From JBFMAP01 sp964632135 (GTDB lineage: Archaea; Micrarchaeota; Micrarchaeia; Burarchaeales; JBFMAP01), in NCBI GenBank assembly GCA_964632135.1, contig CAZWEI010000047.1, positions 1 to 8,691 of the forward strand: DNA of 8,691 bases. Direction: 5' to 3'. Each line of letters begins with the position of its first letter. The stretch's first letter is position 1. The translations under genes were made by a program, and so were the position numbers. This document shows, piece by piece, positions 1 to 4,994 of the stretch. The notes beneath the pieces were generated by a model. The model saw only the letters and a list, made by a program, of their open reading frames with translations. It did not search any database and was not told where the DNA came from.

Positions 1-55
1 TTTCTTTTGGGACATCGAAAGACCTTTTCTTTCGCAAAGAAAAGGGATTTCGTTT
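1..55 (-). other. Probable T-loop intron of tRNA-Thr (right boundary approximate, left part outside)
   Basis: After T-stem AGGGG and the start of the T-loop (TTC at 58-56) the sequence does not close the T-stem. It runs into an AT-rich stretch containing a 10-bp hairpin, CCTTTTCTTT-GCG-AAAGAAAAGG (45-23). Around it, CGAAA (52-48) can pair with TTTCG. The expected CCCCT T-stem strand and CTGGGGC acceptor strand are absent up to the window edge. The exact 5' splice point is not fixed (between 56 and 53), and the 3' splice point is not visible. The layout resembles the T-loop intron in the neighbouring tRNA-Ser. It could also be the 3' extension of a split tRNA half or a decayed gene. Confidence 0.5.
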
Positions 56-81
56 GAACCCCTGACCTACTGTTTACGAGA

Positions 82-105
82 TTCGACCGGCGTTCCTTAC
101 GCCGT
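82..105 (-). other. BHB intron in tRNA-Thr at position 30/31 (anticodon stem)
   Basis: This 24-nt intron lies within a textbook bulge-helix-bulge. The outer helix is GAG/CTC (114-112 with 80-78). The central 4-bp helix is CGAC/GTCG (111-108 with 87-84). The two 3-nt bulges are TGA (107-105) and AAT (83-81). The inner helix is CGGCG/CGCCG (104-100 with 92-88) closed by the 7-nt loop TAAGGAA. Cutting after the second nucleotide of each bulge leaves exons that join to make a perfect ACUGU/ACAGU anticodon stem. The site is non-canonical, because most archaeal tRNA introns sit at 37/38. This BHB is seen directly in the sequence; actual splicing is inferred from the family rule. Confidence 0.85.
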
Positions 106-160
106 CAGTCGCTCTACCAGGCTGAGCTACTGGGGCTTGTGAATAGTTTGCGCGCGTAGT

Positions 161-170
161 CTATAATAAG
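161..170 (-). promoter_or_regulatory. Box A (TATA) promoter candidate for tRNA-Thr
   Basis: On the minus strand the sequence reads CTTATTATAG, centred about 30 bp upstream of the tRNA 5' end at 136. This is the expected distance for an archaeal TATA box acting just before a tRNA. The rest of the 65-bp spacer between the two tRNAs (137-201) shows nothing else recognisable. Confidence 0.55.
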
Positions 171-218
171 TTTATCGTTTTTTGCGCGCCGTAAGAAGAA
201 GCGCCGGGGTAGGGATTT

Positions 219-295
219 GTAGGCGACGATTTTCTTCCTTTTTGTTCTTTCTTTTTAGTTGAGTTTTTTCTTTCTTACAAGAAAGAAAAAAGTCA
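219..295 (-). other. 77-nt intron in the T-loop of tRNA-Ser (about position 56/57)
   Basis: The T-loop is split after TTC (298-296) and resumes with AAAT before CCCTA (218-210), giving the standard TTCAAAT loop when joined. GGGT (301-298) can pair with GCCT (224-221) through two G-C and two G-U pairs. The following GAC (294-292) pairs with GTC (227-225). This leaves 3-nt bulges at both splice points, a relaxed BHB. The interior is strongly purine/pyrimidine-biased and holds a 13-bp perfect hairpin of T6CT3CTT against its complement (291-264), with a run of six T on the transcribed strand. The boundaries could move by one base (220-296) without changing the product. Confidence 0.68.
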
Positions 296-341
296 GAACC
301 CTAACTCCGCGTGAGCGGAACCAGATCTCGAATCTGGCGCG

Positions 342-367
342 TTCGGCGGCCCTTTACTGCTGGGCCT
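342..367 (-). other. BHB-like intron in the D-loop of tRNA-Ser (about position 22/23)
   Basis: This 26-nt intron has a central 4-bp helix CGGC/GCCG (373-370 with 347-344). Two 3-nt bulges flank it, AAA (369-367) and AAC (343-341). The inner helix is GGCCC/GGGCC (366-362 with 352-348) closed by a 9-nt loop. The 3-4-3 spacing is exact, but the outer helix is weak (essentially C374-G340), so this is a relaxed BHB. Splicing restores a normal D-arm. Because of the repeated A, the cut sites can shift by one base without changing the product. The TAA stop codon of the upstream protein gene lies in the hairpin loop (356-354). Confidence 0.77.
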
Positions 368-2168
368 TTGCCGGATTCCGCCACCCCGGCTTGAAACAAT
401 GGCACGCGCTTATTATGAACGAGGCGATGCTCCACGTCTGGAAGCGCGGGCAGAGCGTTTCATCGCCGCTGCCCTCGAACACCTCGTTCAGCCCGCCACT
501 GTTTGCAAGTACATTTTCCATCAGGGGTTTTAAATAGATTGCGTGCGCGATGTCGGAATTCCCGCGCGCAGCCTCCCTTTTTACCGCGAGAAAATTCAGC
601 CAGGGCCACTGCGCGCCGTCGTGGTAACTTTCGTCTCCGGCGTTTTCAGCGAAATAACCCTTCTCGTTCGGCGCGAGCGAGCGTATTCCGATGTCCGCGA
701 GCTTGAGTTTTGCGAGGTCGAGAACGTCGTTTTCGGTCTCGGAATCAACGACGCCGCACTCAAGGGCGATGAGCGCGTTGGGGCGGAATTCGCGTGCGAT
801 ACTGCCGTCGAGCGAGATACAATCAGCGAGAACTTTTCGTTTTTTCCTGTTGATGACGCGCGCAATCTTGAACTTCTCGAACGCGCGCAGGGATTCATTT
901 GCAAGAGATGCGAGCTCGTCGTTTTTCAGGAGCGCGGAGTAGAGTTGGCAGTTCTTTATGAAAAGCGCCTGAATCTCCACGGGATAGCCCTCGCGCGCAG
1001 TGAATCTCGTGTCCATCCAACTCTCGCCGCCCGCGCTCCTCACCAGCCCGTTGTTCAAATAATATTTCTTGAGCCCCTCGAACGCGCGAAAAACGATTTC
1101 GTTTTTCTCCTCGAGAAATTTTTCGTCGCCGGTCAGATTCACATATTCGGCGAGCCTGCGAAGAGCCCAAAGCGTCCCGTCGCTGGAATTGTACATCCTC
1201 CCGTTGTTCGGAAGCCTGCCGTCCTCGCGCTGCCTCTTCTGGTCGAAAATGAAATTGAGGAGTTTGCGCGCAGTATTGAAGAGCCCCAATTCAAAAAAAG
1301 CCTCCAAACTTATTGCGGTGTCGCGCGTCCAGCCCTCATCGCCTGCGAACCACCTGTCGCCAGACGCGGGAAGAACGTCGTCGTGCTGAATGGTGAGAAG
1401 TTGGAAAACTGCAAGAGAAAATGCACGCTGCAAATCTTCGGGCGCGCCTGCGAGCGTGTACGCATCAAGCGAGTCAACAACTTTTTTCCTTTCGTTTTTC
1501 AGTTTCTCGAAATTCTTCGTGATGTTGTCGAGGTTCCAGAGCGCCTCCCCGCGGCTCGAGCCGAACCCGAGCGCGAGCGAATTCCCGCTCAGGGTGAAGG
1601 GCGCGAAAACCCACCTCTCGCAGAAGTCCTCGCGCGCGAAATCCTGCGGGTACCATTTGTACAGGTGCCTGTCAATCTGTTTCAATTTTTCGCCGATGTT
1701 AAAAACTGCAAAGTGTCCGTCAGCACCGATGAATGCGATGTTGTCGCGCATATCGATGGTGTATTTCGTCTCGGTGCTTGCAAACCTGTCGCGGAAATCG
1801 AATTCAGGCGTGATGAAAACAGGCGTTGAATAGTTTACGAGGAGCGCGTCCCGCGCGGCGAAAACCTCCTCGCGCACGCTCACGTTCGTGATGTTGTAAG
1901 TTTTTGCCGCGGTCACGAGGTCGCTCTCGAAACCCGTTTGATTTTCCGGCGAAAGGGGGATTCCGTTTATGTCTGCGTGCCATCCCTCGAGGAACTTCCT
2001 CTCGCGCGTGTAGAACCCGTGCCATTTCGAGGGGTTCTCAATCTCGCGCTCCTGATGCCTCTCGTTCCTCGTCTGCTTCGTGGGAAGGAGTAAGAACGAG
2101 CCTTCCGAGGACAGAAGGAAATCCCTTTTCTCGTCGGGCGTGAGTGTTACGCGCGCAGGCATATACAT
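354..2168 (-). CDS. Archaeal glycogen-debranching enzyme (amylo-alpha-1,6-glucosidase, GH133-like)
   Basis: A cytosolic 604-residue enzyme predicted to hydrolyse alpha-1,6 branch points of glycogen or starch-like glucans; the length is close to that of archaeal single-polypeptide debranching enzymes. An N-terminal beta-rich domain (about 1-230) precedes an (alpha/alpha)6-barrel-like domain (about 240-592). Family-like blocks in the barrel are GDEGWTRDT (276-284), SWMDTRF (383-389), GYPVEIQAL (394-402), RPNALIAL (462-469), YHDGAQWPWL (515-524) and LNEVFEGSGD (560-569). The family usually has GDWGRDT at the first block, so it is recognisable but divergent. Start: ATG at 2168, with a second in-frame ATG at 2162 (residue 3) that may be the leaderless start. 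Oddity: the last eleven codons after K593 and the stop are read from the tRNA-Ser gene, giving the tail PGWRNPAKAQQ, which has no family counterpart that I recognise. The gene is divergent from triosephosphate isomerase. No signal peptide is seen. Confidence 0.9.
   Translation of the reverse strand: MYMPARVTLTPDEKRDFLLSSEGSFLLLPTKQTRNERHQEREIENPSKWHGFYTRERKFLEGWHADINGIPLSPENQTGFESDLVTAAKTYNITNVSVREEVFAARDALLVNYSTPVFITPEFDFRDRFASTETKYTIDMRDNIAFIGADGHFAVFNIGEKLKQIDRHLYKWYPQDFAREDFCERWVFAPFTLSGNSLALGFGSSRGEALWNLDNITKNFEKLKNERKKVVDSLDAYTLAGAPEDLQRAFSLAVFQLLTIQHDDVLPASGDRWFAGDEGWTRDTAISLEAFFELGLFNTARKLLNFIFDQKRQREDGRLPNNGRMYNSSDGTLWALRRLAEYVNLTGDEKFLEEKNEIVFRAFEGLKKYYLNNGLVRSAGGESWMDTRFTAREGYPVEIQALFIKNCQLYSALLKNDELASLANESLRAFEKFKIARVINRKKRKVLADCISLDGSIAREFRPNALIALECGVVDSETENDVLDLAKLKLADIGIRSLAPNEKGYFAENAGDESYHDGAQWPWLNFLAVKREAARGNSDIAHAIYLKPLMENVLANSGGLNEVFEGSGDETLCPRFQTWSIASFIISACHCFKPGWRNPAKAQQ
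409..418 (-). promoter_or_regulatory. Box A candidate for tRNA-Ser inside the upstream CDS
   Basis: On the minus strand the sequence is TCATAATAAG, centred about 24 bp before the tRNA 5' end at 390. It lies within the coding region of the debranching enzyme, so a tRNA promoter here would be embedded in the gene. Alternatively the tRNA could be cut out of the mRNA transcript. Confidence 0.4.
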
Positions 2169-2176
2169 TTATTAAA

Positions 2177-2194
2177 CATATTTAAAGATAAACG
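2177..2194. promoter_or_regulatory. Shared divergent box A region between debranching enzyme and tpiA
   Basis: The 60-bp gap between the two start codons holds one AT-rich core, catatttaaag at 2177-2187, extended to 2194 by ataaacg. On the plus strand the TATA centre near 2182 puts initiation near 2208, leaving about 20 nt of leader for tpiA. On the minus strand the overlapping GTTTATCTTTAA (2193-2182) places initiation at about 2163, close to the ATG at 2162, so the debranching mRNA is probably leaderless. One core serving both directions implies the two genes may compete for or share transcription factors. Confidence 0.55.
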
Positions 2195-2228
2195 TGTGTA
2201 TTGGAGAGAAGGAAAAGGGGGTTTTTAC

Positions 2229-2906
2229 ATGGCCGTGATCGTCCTCAATTTGAAAGCATACAAGGAATCCACCGGAGCCGAGGGGATGAAACTCTGCAAA
2301 ATAGCGGAGAGCGTGGCAAAGGGGACGGATGTGGGAATCATCGTCGCGCCCCAGACAGCGGATTTGATGGCGATAGCAGGCGAGGTCAGCATACCCGTGT
2401 TCGCGCAGGCAGTTGACGCGAGCGACCAGGGCGCTTTCACAGGTGCGGTAACTCTTGAATCGATAAAATCAGCGGGATGCATGGGAACGCTCATCAACCA
2501 CTCCGAGAGAAGGATGAAACTTTTCGACATAAACAAACTTATCGAGAAGGCGAAGGCGCTCGGACTCGAGTCACTCGTGTGCACTGCCACAACAGCAGAA
2601 TCGCGCGCAGTCGCGGCACTCGAACCTACGTATGTCGCGATAGAGCCGCCTGAACTCATCGGCTCTGGAATCTCGGTCTCGAGCGCGCAGCCGGAGATAG
2701 TCGAGAATTCAGTCGCCGAAGTGAAGAAAATCGCGGATGTCAGCGTTCTTTGCGGCGCGGGAATTTCCAACGGCCGCGACGTGAGCAAGGCGATAGAATT
2801 GGGCGCTGATGGAGTGCTGCTCGCTAGCGCGTTCGTGAAGGCAAAGGACCCGCGCGCTGTGCTTGAAGATATGGTGAAGGGCGCTGAAAAGGCGAAGAAG
2901 AAATAG
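2229..2906 (+). CDS. tpiA: Triosephosphate isomerase (archaeal type)
   Basis: Interconverts glyceraldehyde-3-phosphate and dihydroxyacetone phosphate in cytosolic glycolysis and gluconeogenesis. The protein is 225 residues, the short archaeal length (bacterial and eukaryotic forms are near 250). The catalytic set is complete: K9 in LNLKAYK, H91 in NHSERR (90-95), and E139 in the phosphate-gripping loop EPPELIGSG (139-147). The phosphate-binding GAGISNG (177-183) and GADGVLLASA (192-201) are also present. An in-frame GTG at 2196 would add 11 residues with no family counterpart. The ATG at 2229 is chosen because the family begins with the strand IVLNLK right after the start, and a G-rich stretch (2217-2221) lies 7 nt before it. 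The gene is alone on the plus strand, divergent from the debranching enzyme, and ends 2 bp before the stop of the convergent radical-SAM gene. Confidence 0.97.
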   Translation: MAVIVLNLKAYKESTGAEGMKLCKIAESVAKGTDVGIIVAPQTADLMAIAGEVSIPVFAQAVDASDQGAFTGAVTLESIKSAGCMGTLINHSERRMKLFDINKLIEKAKALGLESLVCTATTAESRAVAALEPTYVAIEPPELIGSGISVSSAQPEIVENSVAEVKKIADVSVLCGAGISNGRDVSKAIELGADGVLLASAFVKAKDPRAVLEDMVKGAEKAKKK

Positions 2907-2908
2907 AA

Positions 2909-4054
2909 TTAGTCTTCTCCGTCCAAATAATCCACGACGATAGTCCCATCTTTATCCGGATAGCAATTTTCAGGTAACTTTTTTTGATTGGTATTCTTTA
3001 AAAATTCTTTAACTTTATACGGGCTTTTCAAAACAACATATCTCTGTCCGTTCTTTGTCTTATACTCCAATCTACTGCTATGAATCAATCTTATTTTCCC
3101 AACCTGCGTTACGACGGCATAGTGTGGGCTTATCAAACCAGATAGTTTAGAAAGTTCCTTCAAAATGTCTATTCCTTTTTGAGCAGATGGCCTAAGATAT
3201 CGAATTCCCTTCAAAGGCATGCAGTGGAATAAATAATAAGGAACTACGTTGTTGGCTACTAAGGTTTCAAAAAGTTTTCTCAGTGTCTGAAAGTTATCAT
3301 TCACGCCTTTTAGGAGAACGGTTTGGTTTCTTAATACGATCCCACGACCTGTAAATCTTTGAAATGCCTTTACTGCTTCTGGGGTAATCTCGTCAGGATG
3401 ATTGAAATGAGTCACAACACACAGCGTTTTGCTTCGCTCAGGATTGTCAGGATTTAACAGGACAAACTTAGACAATCTACGCGCAATTTGTGTTGTCAGC
3501 TTTTCAGGTTGGTATAGAAAACTCCTCGTTCCTATTCTAATGAGCATCAGATGGTCAATCTTGCTTAATTTTTCAACTAGATACAACAACTTCTCCGGAC
3601 ATATGAATGGGTCGCCGCCGGTGATTAAAACGCCTCGAATATCTTTTTCTTTTTGTATGAATTTCACTGCCTTATCAATATCGCCATATGTCATCGAAGC
3701 CCGTGTCCTTAAAACCCGACTTTTTCGAAAACAAAATCTGCAATAAGCAGGGCAGTTGAAGTTTATAGTAACGATTGCCCTATCAGTGTATAACCTCTCT
3801 AATCCATAAATTTTGGAGGCGTGCAAACCCTCTTCAAAAGGCGCTTCTGTTCCATACGTCTCCAATTCCAGTTCATCTGGTAAAAATTGTTTTGATACCT
3901 TCTTGGATTTCCTCATCAATCTAACCAAATGTTTCGTAAGTTTAACCGGGTATTTTTCAAGAACTTCCTGAAGCTTCTTTTTTTTATTTTCCGGAATTTT
4001 TATACCTACGAGTCTTTCCAACTCTCTAACTGTTTTAATCTGTTTTTCGTCCAT
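2909..4054 (-). CDS. KamA/lysine 2,3-aminomutase-like radical SAM protein, substrate uncertain
   Basis: A 381-residue cytosolic protein. The iron-sulfur/SAM motif CPAYCRFCF has Cys101, Cys105 and Cys108 in the CX3CX2C spacing. Other aminomutase-family blocks follow in order: ITGGDPF (144-150), IRIGTR (172-177), VTHFNHPDEIT (214-224), LRNQTVLLKGVND (241-253) and PYYLFHCM (272-279). In lysine 2,3-aminomutase, CD of the QCD block and VVDAPGGGGK carry the two aspartates that hold the substrate amino group and the PLP lysine. Here the first Asp is Met279, and the second block is shortened to VVTQVGK (314-320), leaving K320 as the only candidate PLP lysine. Lysine specificity, or even PLP chemistry, is therefore doubtful. 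ATG at 4054 is preferred over GTG at 4063. It starts 18 bp after the protease stop and probably shares its transcript. AT-rich: 3001-3060 is about 32% GC by hand count, unlike the neighbours, suggesting acquisition. Confidence 0.78.
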   Translation of the reverse strand: MDEKQIKTVRELERLVGIKIPENKKKKLQEVLEKYPVKLTKHLVRLMRKSKKVSKQFLPDELELETYGTEAPFEEGLHASKIYGLERLYTDRAIVTINFNCPAYCRFCFRKSRVLRTRASMTYGDIDKAVKFIQKEKDIRGVLITGGDPFICPEKLLYLVEKLSKIDHLMLIRIGTRSFLYQPEKLTTQIARRLSKFVLLNPDNPERSKTLCVVTHFNHPDEITPEAVKAFQRFTGRGIVLRNQTVLLKGVNDNFQTLRKLFETLVANNVVPYYLFHCMPLKGIRYLRPSAQKGIDILKELSKLSGLISPHYAVVTQVGKIRLIHSSRLEYKTKNGQRYVVLKSPYKVKEFLKNTNQKKLPENCYPDKDGTIVVDYLDGED

Positions 4055-4072
4055 AACACACACTTTACTGAG

Positions 4073-4954
4073 CTAAAACAGCCCAAGCAATTTCGAGACC
4101 GCGAGCACCAGCAGCCCGCCGAACGCGAGCGGCGGGAGCGCGGGCAGGAAAACCCTGTTTTTATACACGTAATAAAGCACGTAAGCGAGCGCGAGGCTCG
4201 AGCCAATAATTACGGAGAACGAGGACACGAGCCCGCCCACCTTGTACGCGGAGACCGCGAGCATCAGGGGCACTGCCATATCCCCTGTCCCCAATTCGAG
4301 CGTGGTTATCTTATCTTCTTTCGGCATCGCCTTCAATCTCGAGGGCGGCGCGCGGTAAGCCTTGTAACTTTTTCCTGTCGCGCTCACCGAAAACGAGAGT
4401 TCGCGCTTTCCCAGTTCGCGCGCCATCGTTATCATGTGCTTGGTCCAGAAAACCGAGAGAAAATCATACAGGCACAGGCCGAAAATGAACAGTATCGCGG
4501 GAACGATGTCAAGCGAGAACCCGAAGATGGCGCCCACGCCTGCGCTTGCAATCACCGCGGTCGCGTTCCTTATTTTCGGGAAAATGAATTTCAATACCGC
4601 GAGCCCGAGCGCGGACAGCAGCGAAAGTTCCTCAAAATTCGGGACGCGCAGCGTTATGAACGCGACGAAGAAAACGATGAACGACGCGACGAATATTATC
4701 ATCGTTTCCATGAGTTTGAACAGAATCATGCCCTTGTACAGTTTCAAAACAATGAGTATGACCGCGGCGCCTGCGAGAATGTAAAGAAGGAAGAAAAGCG
4801 AGTTCGAAACGTCCCCGGACTGCCCGCCAGGCGCGACGTTGAGTTGGGAGATTTCAGGCATCACGGTCTGCAGGTTTATGAGCATCGCGCCCACGTACAG
4901 GCCAAGAAGCTGCGCGAGCAGGAACATAAGGAATATCATGACCACTTGTTTCAT
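4073..4954 (-). CDS. Presenilin/signal-peptide-peptidase-type intramembrane aspartyl protease (PSH)
   Basis: A 293-residue integral membrane protease that would cleave transmembrane helices within the lipid bilayer. About nine hydrophobic segments are visible, including roughly 3-28, 52-70, 84-101, 133-148, 150-169, 226-243, 245-263 and 271-292. All three signature motifs are present in order: YD (Y163-D164, in LCLYDFLSVF), GxGD (GTGD, 222-225) and PAL (271-273). D164 and D225 are the expected catalytic pair. The charged loop between them (about 174-216) matches the cytosolic loop of archaeal PSH proteins. The size fits archaeal homologues and is much shorter than animal presenilin. ATG at 4954 is chosen because the N-terminus is short and hydrophobic, and a TATA-like element sits about 27 bp upstream, as for a leaderless mRNA. 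It lies 40 bp after MCM and 18 bp before the radical-SAM gene. Natural substrates are unknown. Confidence 0.93.
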   Translation of the reverse strand: MKQVVMIFLMFLLAQLLGLYVGAMLINLQTVMPEISQLNVAPGGQSGDVSNSLFFLLYILAGAAVILIVLKLYKGMILFKLMETMIIFVASFIVFFVAFITLRVPNFEELSLLSALGLAVLKFIFPKIRNATAVIASAGVGAIFGFSLDIVPAILFIFGLCLYDFLSVFWTKHMITMARELGKRELSFSVSATGKSYKAYRAPPSRLKAMPKEDKITTLELGTGDMAVPLMLAVSAYKVGGLVSSFSVIIGSSLALAYVLYYVYKNRVFLPALPPLAFGGLLVLAVSKLLGLF

Positions 4955-4975
4955 GTCCAGAAATTGACTCTCGCG

Positions 4976-4985
4976 GGTTTAAATC
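4976..4985 (-). promoter_or_regulatory. Box A candidate for the presenilin-like protease gene
   Basis: The minus strand reads GATTTAAACC, centred near 4981, which is about 27 bp from the ATG at 4954. That is the spacing expected for a leaderless archaeal transcript. It lies in the 40-bp gap after MCM, so the protease may be transcribed independently of the helicase. Confidence 0.5.
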
Positions 4986-4994
4986 ACTTTCGCG

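Larger units (their letters stand above)
1..136 (-). tRNA. tRNA-Thr(CGU), interrupted by introns, 3' end beyond the window
   Basis: The gene reads leftward from 136. The acceptor 5' strand GCCCCAG is at 136-130, and a canonical D-arm with GCTC/GAGC stem and G18G19 is at 127-111. The anticodon stem begins ACTG at 109-106. After a 24-nt intron (82-105) the stem and loop resume as T-CTCGTAA-ACAGT (81-69). Removing the intron gives a perfect 5-bp stem, U33 and anticodon CGU at 78-76, which reads ACG threonine codons. The variable loop AGGTC is at 68-64, and the T-stem AGGGG plus TTC is at 63-56. No matching CCCCT and CTGGGGC strands follow before the left edge. The T-arm is therefore interrupted, most simply by a second intron, and the 3' end lies outside the window. 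Decoding identity comes from the anticodon only. A pseudogene or a split gene cannot be excluded from this window. Confidence 0.85.
202..390 (-). tRNA. tRNA-Ser(CGA) with two introns
   Basis: The gene reads leftward from 390. Acceptor strands GCCGGGG (390-384) and CCCCGGC (209-203) pair perfectly, with discriminator G at 202. The D-stem GCG/CGC (381-379 with 341-339) closes a D-loop that, after intron removal, has A14, G18G19 and A21. The anticodon stem CCAGA/TCTGG (337-333, 325-321) holds the loop TTCGAGA, with U33 and anticodon CGA at 330-328. A long class II variable arm follows, TCCGC-TCAC-GCGGA (319-306), which is diagnostic for Ser or Leu and, with the anticodon, for Ser. The T-stem TAGGG/CCCTA (303-299, 214-210) is split by a second intron in the T-loop. 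The spliced product is about 86 nt with every arm paired. The first 37 nt overlap the 3' end of the debranching-enzyme gene on the same strand. Confidence 0.87.

Noticed and set aside
38..63. T-arm of tRNA-Thr closed by skipping only CGAAA (AGGGG with TCCCTT)
   Set aside because: A T-stem with one G-U pair could form, but the following bases do not pair with the acceptor strand GCCCCAG, so the tRNA would still be incomplete.
88..104. CGGCG-TAAGGAA-CGCCG as the real anticodon arm of the first tRNA
   Set aside because: The 5-bp stem and 7-nt loop mimic an anticodon arm, but the loop lacks U33 and would place A at position 34. Treating it as the inner helix of a BHB gives a perfect tRNA-Thr instead.
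259..537. 92-codon open frame on the plus strand
   Set aside because: It covers the tRNA-Ser gene antisense and the debranching-enzyme C-terminus. The translation shows no family features.
543..1829. 428-codon open frame on the plus strand
   Set aside because: It lies entirely antisense to the debranching enzyme, whose family motifs are clear. The translation is Arg/Glu/Val-rich with no recognisable domain, typical of a GC-rich shadow frame.
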